In this document: positions 14,801-19,985 of the stretch, in pieces
Numbering within the stretch: position 1 is the first letter of the stretch
How the letters are laid out: every line of letters starts with the position of its first letter
Assembly (NCBI GenBank): GCA_003542415.1
Contig: DPKR01000085.1
Span: 1-19,985, forward strand
Reading direction: 5' to 3'
Length of the DNA stretch: 19,985 nt
DNA from: Alphaproteobacteria bacterium
Lineage (GTDB): Bacteria; Pseudomonadota; Alphaproteobacteria; RF32; CAG-239
Made by a program: the position numbers and the translations under genes
Notes under the pieces: model-generated
Told to the model about the DNA's origin: nothing
Seen by the model: the letters and a program-made list of their open reading frames with translations, nothing else
Database searches by the model: none

Positions 14801-16520
14801 TTCAAAAATCATTGCAAAAGGCATTGAAGGAGGAACAATTGTCGGTTGGGGATGTTCAACTGTCGGCGTTTTAGATAAAGAAGGGATTTTGGTTAATGGC
14901 GTATTAAATGAAAACTATCGTATTTATCCTGACGGCGGTGTTTATAATGAAAACGGTCATTTCTTAGGGGCTTCTTTGCCGAAAGGTAAAGTTTTTGATG
15001 ATGAATGTAATGAGTTGGGTTTTGTTGACCCGACAGGATCTGTTATCGGAAATAGAAAATCATATGTCGGATGTGTTAATCCGGATGGAAAAGTTTTGAA
15101 CTCGGCAGGAGAAATTATCGGCAGAGTTGGAAAATATCATGTTGCGCTCGATACTTCAGGGCGCGTTATGGGCAGTTTGAATGCAAACGGTAATGTCGTT
15201 TCCGGAATGCTTTCAAAGGTTGGATGTGTTGATTTTTACGGCGATGTGTTTAATAATGACGGGGCATATGTCGGAAAATTGAGCGAAGGATATTATGCTT
15301 TTGATTTGAAAGGTCAGCTCTTAGGAATTTCTGATAGAGAAGGGAAACTCAATTTACCGAAATATCCGGGAGCGCGTGTCTTTTTACATAAATATCTTGT
15401 TAATGCACAAAACAGAATTGTCGGTGTTGTGTTGCCTGAGCGAAATGTGATGGTCAATGCAAACGGCGAACTTATCGGGCATTTGTTTGCGGATGGTTAT
15501 GTCTATGCAGATAATGGTGCGCCGATTGAAAAAATGCATGGGGACGGATTAAGTTTTTATGAAGGTGTTTTAGCGCGCTTGATGCCAACAGGTACGGTTA
15601 TTGATCAAAATGGTGAAGTTAAAGGTTTTGTTGATTATGATGGACAGGTTGTGAGCCGGTTTGGTGAAAACTTCGGGCGCGTTGACACGCTTGGACGTTT
15701 CTTCGACTCTAACGGCAAATACAGCGGCGCAGTTGTAAAACAAGGGGCGGCAGTATCTTATGACGGATCATATTTAGGGTATGTGAATGCAGAGGGTAAG
15801 GTTATTGCCTTGAACGGTGAGGTTGTTGGTCGCGAAATGCCGGACAGGTTGGTGAAAAACTTAAACGGTGATGTTGTCGGCGAGGTGATTGAAGAGAGTG
15901 TGTTAGTTGATTTGTCCGGTAATTATAGTGCTTATATGAACGAGCGCGGTGAGATTTTAAATATGATCGGGAAGACAATTTCAGCTATTTTACCGGGCGG
16001 GCAAACCGATAAGAATATGAGTGTTTTGAAAAGAGGAACCGTGATTAACTTTAACGGACAGGTGATTGGTGCTGTTTTGCCAAACGGGGAGGTTATCGGC
16101 CAGAAAAATTCAAAAATCGGTCGCGTTTATCAGGACGGTAAGGTCTTAAACGAAGACGGGCGTTTGATTGGTGAAGTTTTGAGCGGTGACATTGTTATCA
16201 GCAATGATGATAAGGTTTTTGGTTTTGTGGCATTTGACGGATCTGTTCGCTCAAATGACAACAGACAGATTGGCAGGGTGCTCTCGGGCGGACTTGCTAT
16301 TGATAACCAAAACAACATTATTGGTCGGACCTTTAAGCTTGGTGCTTCGGTGCTTTCAGGTGATGGAAAATATTTAGGATATTTGGCGCATGATGGTTCG
16401 GTTATGAATGTGAAAGGTGAAAATATCGGGTATTTGAAGAGTAACGGTTCGTTTATTGATAAAGATAAAAGAGTGGCAGGGTATGCTCTGCAAGAAGTTG
16501 CCGAGAATCGGAGGAATTAA
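11862..16520 (+). CDS. Giant membrane-anchored repeat protein; VirB10 N-terminal-half-like scaffold
   Basis: A 1552-aa protein starting after an AAGGGA SD. It has a short basic cytoplasmic tail (1-20) and a single membrane helix (about 22-42) without a cleavage site, so N-in and periplasm-out. An acidic linker follows. Residues about 92-198 form an Ig-like beta-sandwich of the HYDIN/ASPM-SPD-2 style (PNPINMGQVVLGT opening, a disulfide-type pair in DNC...QTC, SWSPVIAGN near the end), followed by a CxxC (Cys 201 and 204). From about residue 220 to near the C-terminus it consists of 17-aa repeats of the type VIGxVxxDGxVxDxxGN, roughly 70-80 units by length. No C-terminal catalytic or VirB10 domain is present. 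It lies between VirB9-like and VirB10-like genes. Topologically it equals the inner-membrane half of a VirB10/DotG protein. It could alternatively be a surface or adhesin-like protein, but the retained inner-membrane anchor argues against release. Confidence 0.85.
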   Translation: MSKEPLQLTHSERYVRKTNRIILIIGIVSFVAFLFGLILLFSSRAPQDDYQEPVFTADDDVLSEELDTNNLLSNEIEFDTIDSSELPITTTPNPINMGQVVLGTEAKNVLTIGTNGKSAIHIVSVKLAEPPFDGFVFQDNCTSAELRGNQTCNIVMSWSPVIAGNVQNNFIVSWHEANLSAQNAKAQKIPVDGNAITKEECNFCDVGSNSLVDTDASSIDKRQVAYGPSGEKIGYVDENGYVYNDGGQVIGRVNTDGLVVDNDGNIIGVAGNKKLIYDDDGKVIGFVSNDGTAFDTQGNVIGKMLSDGTVVDSNGSALGRVVEAGLVFDADGNVIGKVQDDGTVLDDEGNVIGRLNADGSVVDMNGRVIGHVSRSGKTVIDDDGNSLGVVLPDNSIIDQNGNIVGKVDENGDVFETKQKIIGALGNDRQAAYDENGNVIGYVDENGAVIDENGNVIGRVLEDGSVINLSGDLIGRTGENPVYDENGRVVGFLDKDGNAINFKGERIGSQLLKDAISDNDGNVIGMVADQKVYDENGNLIGRVDRNGNVLDENGNLIGRVRGDGKVVNLQGEVIGQAASEIAYDENGKAIGFVDKDGNVVDFKGNRIGKVREDGTIVNDKGEVVGRRASEVVYDENGNVVGYIGQDGKVTDFNGNVIGELQDDGTVVNDKGEIIGRKASKLVYDENGKAIGIVGKDGKVTDFKGNVIGQLRDDGTVVDDRGEIIGRASERTLYGVDGSVKGFVDQDGNVIDFKGNALGHQVAAGTIVGSDGKVIGQAPKELIFNDKGEAIGYIDGNGNVVDFKGNAIGKLQDDGTVVDFQGNVIGKKSSQNVKKAQTAYDNDGNVIGYVDENGNVLDFEGRVLGKMLPDGSLIDESGNLIGKAGGVTNFVTDETGKVVGYVNDKGEIVNNVGEVVGRVDDKGNLIVDEMVRTGSIVQTNLVPVTPSGEILGTISETGEVISKRGQIVGRVLPNGLIKDLNGSKIIAKGIEGGTIVGWGCSTVGVLDKEGILVNGVLNENYRIYPDGGVYNENGHFLGASLPKGKVFDDECNELGFVDPTGSVIGNRKSYVGCVNPDGKVLNSAGEIIGRVGKYHVALDTSGRVMGSLNANGNVVSGMLSKVGCVDFYGDVFNNDGAYVGKLSEGYYAFDLKGQLLGISDREGKLNLPKYPGARVFLHKYLVNAQNRIVGVVLPERNVMVNANGELIGHLFADGYVYADNGAPIEKMHGDGLSFYEGVLARLMPTGTVIDQNGEVKGFVDYDGQVVSRFGENFGRVDTLGRFFDSNGKYSGAVVKQGAAVSYDGSYLGYVNAEGKVIALNGEVVGREMPDRLVKNLNGDVVGEVIEESVLVDLSGNYSAYMNERGEILNMIGKTISAILPGGQTDKNMSVLKRGTVINFNGQVIGAVLPNGEVIGQKNSKIGRVYQDGKVLNEDGRLIGEVLSGDIVISNDDKVFGFVAFDGSVRSNDNRQIGRVLSGGLAIDNQNNIIGRTFKLGASVLSGDGKYLGYLAHDGSVMNVKGENIGYLKSNGSFIDKDKRVAGYALQEVAENRRN
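12126..12455 (+). other. Ig-like (HYDIN/ASPM-type) domain in the anchored repeat protein
   Basis: Residues about 90-198. The pattern is a Pro-rich first strand (PNPINMGQVVLG), a strand LTIGTNG with Asn-Gly turn, HIVSVKL, a Cys in QDNCTSAEL, then NQTCNIVMSWSP and a final strand FIVSWHE. This is the usual order of choice-of-anchor-D/HYDIN-like beta-sandwiches, with the two Cys expected to pair. It sits directly outside the inner membrane before the repeat rod. Confidence 0.6.
12527..16505 (+). repeat. Long tract of coding 17-aa (51-bp) repeats
   Basis: Residues about 222-1548 of the anchored protein are repeats with strongly conserved Gly, Asp and hydrophobic positions: VIG, then two residues later V/L, DG, V-x-D and G-x. 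Adjacent VIG motifs are 17 residues apart where the tract is regular. Each unit would suit a beta-hairpin, so the tract probably forms a long beta-rich rod. The 3' third is more degenerate. The motif resembles, from memory, the fungal DUF3659 repeat; this needs a profile search. Confidence 0.88.
13455..14354 (+). repeat. Six 150-bp superrepeats (50 aa = 17+17+16)
   Basis: The Tyr-Asp-Glu codons (TATGATGAA or variants) recur at 13455, 13605, 13755, 13905, 14055 and 14205, exactly 150 bases apart each time. Each block reads about YDENGxxIG, then two 17-aa units, then a seven-residue spacer containing ASE/ASK. The middle blocks also match well at DNA level (GATGGAACCGTTGTTAATGA and relatives). 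This indicates recent tandem duplication of a three-unit block inside the older 17-aa repeat tract. Confidence 0.85.
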
Positions 16521-16527
16521 TTAAATG
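16509..16527 (+). promoter_or_regulatory. Ribosome-binding site of the VirB10-like gene
   Basis: CGGAGGA (16509-16515) ends nine bases before the ATG at 16525 and overlaps the end of the preceding gene. With the signal peptide that follows, this shows that the VirB10-like frame is a genuine separate gene and not a frameshifted continuation of the upstream repeat protein. Confidence 0.8.
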
Positions 16528-19500
16528 AAAAAAATATTTAAATGTTTGAAAATCAGCTTTGTTTTGCTCGTATTGACAACGACTTTCGCAAGAGCACAAG
16601 ATATTACGGCAGTGGATTTTAAGGGCGAAGTTATCGGTAAGGTTATTCCTGACGGAACGGCAATTAATTTTAACAATGAGATTATCGGACAACTGACGGC
16701 TGACGGTTTTTTAGTCAATGGAAAGGGCAATATTGTTGGTGGTATTGTGCCGCAGGGTTTTGCTGTTTCTAATGATCATAAATATTTGGGAAAAGTTTCA
16801 AATGACGGAACGGTTCGTCTGCCTTCAGGAAAAGTTGCCGGCAAGGTTTTGCCGAATGGTTTGGTTGTTGATGAGTTTTATGAAGTTGTCGGCAGCGTTT
16901 TATCGACAGGTATTGTTTATAACGATTTAGGCAATGCTGTCGGTCGTTTGGCAGGTAATGGTTCATACATTAATTTTGAAGGACAAAATGTTGGTTTTGT
17001 TTCGCCTTCCGGATATGCCTACAGACAAACGGAATCGGGCTATGCTTTGGATGGTAAGTTGATTTCTGCCAAGATGGTGATTTCTTTAGAAGGAGATTTT
17101 GTGGGAAGTGTTGCGCCCGGTGGCCAAGTTGTTGATTTTGATGGCAATGTTATTGGCAAGCTGCATGCAAATGGTTATGTGTATAATAATTCGGGCAAAA
17201 TTATCGGGCGGACGGTTAAATCTGCATATGCTTTTGACAATAAGGGCACGTATTTAGGATTTGTGAGCTACAACGGAGAGGTGTTAAATAAAGGTAAAAC
17301 CGTGGCAAAACTCCGTGCGGATAATAGGGTTTCTGATTTGAAAGGGCAAGTTATCGGCTTTATTGTGGATATGAATGCGGTTGCTTTGACGATGGAAGGA
17401 AAGTATTTGGGTTATGTTGCCCCGAATGGTGAGGTTTTGAAAGGTTCTGAAATCGTTGGCAAAGTCGGTGCACGTGGAAAGGTTTATACAAATCAAGGTC
17501 GGGTTATCGGGCAAGTTGCTGAACGCGGTCCGGTGTTTGACCATTTGGGGAATGTGAAAGCTGAAGCTATGCCGAACGGACAAGTTGTTTCGTTTGCGGG
17601 TTCGGTTTTGGGCTTTATGAAGGGAGCTGATGCATTTGACAATGTCGGGTTTATGATGGGACGAGTGATGTTGCCGGCATTGGTTATTAACTCAACACAA
17701 GATATTTTAGGATTGACGGGTGTTGGCTCGGATTTCGTTTTGGGAAGCCAAAAGCTTAAAGTTTCACCTTTGGGATATGTTTGGACAGCCGATAATGCAC
17801 TTGCCGGGTCTTTACTTCCTTTATCGCCGATTTATACAGAAGACGGAGATTTGTTGGGTTATGTGGATGTGAACGGTGGAGTGAGTGCGCTTGGTTTTGA
17901 AAATTTAAAATTAAAAAACAATGGGACGGTTGTTGATGCGCAAAATGATATTAAGGCGCGTCAAATTGATCCGCTATGGGTTCTTTTGAATGATAAAACA
18001 AAGTCGGTCGATCTTTCTCAAACGAATGTTGTTTATGACTCTGAAGGCAATCTTCAAGCAAAGATTGTTCCGGAATATGTGCTTGTCGGCGGAGGTAAAA
18101 ATACTTTGATGCCTGTTATCGGGCAAGCCGGAAGTTTGGGGAGCATTATTCTTGGTTTGCGCGGAGATATGGTTGGATATGTTAATGAAAACGGTGTTAT
18201 TTTTAACGGATCCAAAGAAGTCGGATCGATTGTTTCAGACGAGATTGCTTTGAGCAAGAAAAATGCTTATATTGGAGCGAGTGTTCCTTTGAGGCCGGTC
18301 GTCAATGCAAATTGTGGGGTGCTAGGTGTTGTGTCTACGCGCGGTGAAGCTCGTTCGGGCAGGGACAATGTTTTGGGACAGGTCATTGTCAATGGTCAGA
18401 TCATTTCTGAAGTTGGGCAAAGCATTGGACATATTGCATTAAACGGGCCGGTTTATGATTTTGGCGGCGCGATGATAGGTGTTGCCAATGAAAAAGGACA
18501 AGTTTTAGATGATGACAGACAAATTGTCGGTTGCTTGGATGCGCGCGGTCGTTTATATGAAGATGGTGTGATTTTTAAGGGGCATTTGGTTCAAAATGAT
18601 ATGGTTATGAGTTTTGAAAACAATGTTATCGGTCGTATCAATTTTAAGAATCAGTTTATAAATAATGAAGGTGAAATTGCCGGCTATTTGACACCTGATG
18701 GGACAGTTGTTAATGAAAAGAACAAAAAACTCGGTGTTATCTTCAAATATAAGGTTGCATTTGACAGAGATAATAATTTTGTTGGGTATGTGACACCGGA
18801 TGGACAAGCCATTAATGATAAAGATGAAATCTTCGGGTTGGTAACAAATGATGGATTGATTGTTTCTAAAAACAAAGCGGTTGGTTATGCTTTATATGAT
18901 TTATATGTCTATGATGAAAGAGGCAATGCAATCGGTTATCTGACCAAAAACGGAACAGTTATGGACTTTGTGGGGCAAAATATCGGGAAAGCAGACAGAG
19001 GCTTTTTGGTTTCGAGGGAAGGACGTTTGATTGGTCGCGGCAACAGAGATTATTTTGTCAGGGATAAACAAAATAATGTATTGGGCGAGATTTTGCTTAC
19101 AAATAAAGTGGTTGCAACTGACGGAAATATTATAGCAACGGTTTCAAACAGTGGTGATGTTCGTGATGATACAGGAAAAATGCTCGGAGTGGCAAAACCA
19201 TTGCAATATTATGTGATTAAAGAAGGACAGGCACCTGCTTGGGCAAAACAGCCGGATTCTCCGATTCAGGTTGAGCCGATAGAGACACCAGAGCCAGTTG
19301 GGGAAGAACCGTTGAAGTCGCACAGTCAAGAGGTGATAGGTATTGTTGTTTCGCCTGAAGGAAGATACCTTGGCGATTTGCTTGAAAATGGCATCATTAT
19401 TGACGCGACAGGCAATGAAATCGGACATGAGGAAAACGGTGTTGCTTTAGATATTAGCGGCAATGTTATCGGAAGTATAGAATCTGCTGATAAAAAAGAA

Positions 19501-19985
19501 GAGAAAGAGATTCAAAAGCCGAAAATTGAGACGCCGTCAACGATGTTTTTGCCGCCGGATGCTTATGGAACTTCTGATCAGCCCACAAATTTGGGGCCTG
19601 GCGGGGGGCATGGTCCGGGCGAAAGATATGATCCGATGCGTTCGTATGTTTTGTCGCAAGCCCAAAATGCGAGAGTTGGTGATGTTCGTGTCGGGAAGTT
19701 AACTTCTAATGTTAAGACGTCTTCGTTTGATGGATATCAGGATAACTGGGACAATTCAAATTTTGTTGTATCTTCTTGGCGTGTAGATATGAGCGAAATG
19801 ATTTTGGCTGATAAGCCGATTCCTGCCGTTTTAGCCAGAACAATCATGGAAGGGAGTGCAAGTTCGGGTGTGCCGATTACAGCTATTGTTGAGCGCAATG
19901 TTTATGCGGAGGATGGCAGAAATATTGTTATACCGGCAGGAAGCCGCGTGATGGGCGAATCAGGCGGAGGTGCTTCGGGCGGTAA
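16525..19985 (+). CDS. virB10: VirB10/TrbI-like protein with giant repeat region (3'-partial)
   Basis: At least 1153 codons, open at the window end. Residues 1-24 are a cleavable signal peptide (KKIFK start, hydrophobic ISFVLLVL, cleavage ARA-Q), not the uncleaved inner-membrane anchor normal for VirB10. Residues about 25-900 are degenerate 17-aa Gly/Asp repeats of the same family as the preceding gene. A Pro-rich linker (about 904-930), a few more repeat units and a Gly/Pro segment follow. Near residue 1083 the VirB10/TrbI C-terminal domain begins (WRVDMSEMILADKPIPAVL, IVERNVYAEDG, IVIPAGSRVMGE). In VirB10 this domain lines the outer-membrane channel with VirB9 and VirB7. DotG/IcmE of type IVB systems is the alternative. 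The giant repeat insert resembles CagY in plan. The remaining part of the domain and the stop lie beyond the window. Confidence 0.88.
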   Translation, partial: MKKIFKCLKISFVLLVLTTTFARAQDITAVDFKGEVIGKVIPDGTAINFNNEIIGQLTADGFLVNGKGNIVGGIVPQGFAVSNDHKYLGKVSNDGTVRLPSGKVAGKVLPNGLVVDEFYEVVGSVLSTGIVYNDLGNAVGRLAGNGSYINFEGQNVGFVSPSGYAYRQTESGYALDGKLISAKMVISLEGDFVGSVAPGGQVVDFDGNVIGKLHANGYVYNNSGKIIGRTVKSAYAFDNKGTYLGFVSYNGEVLNKGKTVAKLRADNRVSDLKGQVIGFIVDMNAVALTMEGKYLGYVAPNGEVLKGSEIVGKVGARGKVYTNQGRVIGQVAERGPVFDHLGNVKAEAMPNGQVVSFAGSVLGFMKGADAFDNVGFMMGRVMLPALVINSTQDILGLTGVGSDFVLGSQKLKVSPLGYVWTADNALAGSLLPLSPIYTEDGDLLGYVDVNGGVSALGFENLKLKNNGTVVDAQNDIKARQIDPLWVLLNDKTKSVDLSQTNVVYDSEGNLQAKIVPEYVLVGGGKNTLMPVIGQAGSLGSIILGLRGDMVGYVNENGVIFNGSKEVGSIVSDEIALSKKNAYIGASVPLRPVVNANCGVLGVVSTRGEARSGRDNVLGQVIVNGQIISEVGQSIGHIALNGPVYDFGGAMIGVANEKGQVLDDDRQIVGCLDARGRLYEDGVIFKGHLVQNDMVMSFENNVIGRINFKNQFINNEGEIAGYLTPDGTVVNEKNKKLGVIFKYKVAFDRDNNFVGYVTPDGQAINDKDEIFGLVTNDGLIVSKNKAVGYALYDLYVYDERGNAIGYLTKNGTVMDFVGQNIGKADRGFLVSREGRLIGRGNRDYFVRDKQNNVLGEILLTNKVVATDGNIIATVSNSGDVRDDTGKMLGVAKPLQYYVIKEGQAPAWAKQPDSPIQVEPIETPEPVGEEPLKSHSQEVIGIVVSPEGRYLGDLLENGIIIDATGNEIGHEENGVALDISGNVIGSIESADKKEEKEIQKPKIETPSTMFLPPDAYGTSDQPTNLGPGGGHGPGERYDPMRSYVLSQAQNARVGDVRVGKLTSNVKTSSFDGYQDNWDNSNFVVSSWRVDMSEMILADKPIPAVLARTIMEGSASSGVPITAIVERNVYAEDGRNIVIPAGSRVMGESGGGASGG
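16594..19480 (+). repeat. Degenerate 17-aa repeats in the VirB10-like protein
   Basis: Units such as DFKGEVIGKVIPDGTAINF and DFDGNVIGKLHANGYVYNN recur through residues 25-900, with a last group after the Pro-rich linker (IIIDATGNEIG, ALDISGNVIGS). Spacing is less regular than in the upstream gene and no exact 150-bp superperiod is obvious, so this tract is older or under less homogenisation. Two isolated cysteines lie at residues 597 and 670. Confidence 0.82.

Noticed and set aside
12527..16505. CRISPR-like or non-coding tandem array
   Set aside because: The period is 51 bp with conserved amino-acid pattern, synonymous variation and an uninterrupted frame, so these are coding repeats.
16500..16530. 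Frameshift or premature stop splitting one giant VirB10 gene
   Set aside because: The second gene has a CGGAGGA SD at good spacing, an ATG and a complete cleavable signal peptide, which a frameshift remnant would not have.
8082..19985. Firm assignment as Dot/Icm (type IVB: DotI-DotH-DotG)
   Set aside because: Gene order and folds are compatible, but the NPLGF-type VirB8 ends, the clear VirB9-type C-domain, the VirB7-sized lipoprotein and the VirB10-like VYxxDGxxxxIPxGSRxxGE segment fit VirB naming better; sequence alone does not settle it.

Overview
The window is one continuous, single-strand (+) gene cluster from an AT-leaning Gram-negative bacterium. It reads as part of a type IV secretion system (T4SS) of unusual build. 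Gram-negative origin follows from Sec signal peptides, a lipobox lipoprotein, a SPOR domain and VirB8/VirB9/VirB10-type envelope proteins. The SPOR domain style and base composition make an alphaproteobacterium (Rickettsiales-like or uncultured host/gut-associated) my best guess, but no marker gene in the window proves it.

Left part (1-8063): four coding regions with tight spacing or overlaps. The first is cut by the window edge and carries a duplicated ~90-residue Cys/Trp-containing domain. Three exported, mainly helical/coiled-coil proteins of 255, 422 and 1405 aa follow. None is a family I can name. Signal peptide plus coiled coil next to VirB8 would fit VirB5/TrbJ-like or other periplasmic accessory roles. 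The 1405-aa protein contains a short stretch of the same Gly/Asp repeat that dominates the right part.

Middle part (8082-11848): a VirB8-like bitopic protein; a 126-bp tandem, strongly palindromic DNA repeat; an AT-rich leader; a 59-aa lipoprotein that by size, lipobox and position is a VirB7 candidate; a second full-length VirB8-like protein; and a VirB9-like protein with a C-terminal SPOR (peptidoglycan-binding) domain.

Right part (11862-19985): two giant repeat proteins. The first (1552 aa) has a short cytoplasmic N-terminus, one inner-membrane anchor, an Ig-like domain, and then ~1300 residues of 17-aa repeats (consensus about VIGxVxxDGxVxDxxGN). The second (1153 codons visible, cut by the window end) has a cleavable signal peptide, ~1000 residues of the same repeat family, a Pro-rich linker and the beginning of a VirB10/TrbI C-terminal domain. 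My reading is that the usual single VirB10 scaffold is divided here. The inner-membrane anchor sits on one polypeptide and the outer-membrane-complex domain on another, and both carry very long matching repeat rods. This is analogous to, but not the same as, the repeat-expanded VirB10 (CagY) of the Helicobacter cag system. A 900-bp section with an exact 150-bp (50-aa) superperiod suggests recent tandem expansion. Together with the SPOR-fused VirB9, this looks like a T4SS envelope-spanning core adapted to bridge or anchor in the cell wall. ATPases, VirB6 and coupling protein are not in the window, so whether it does conjugation or effector delivery cannot be told.
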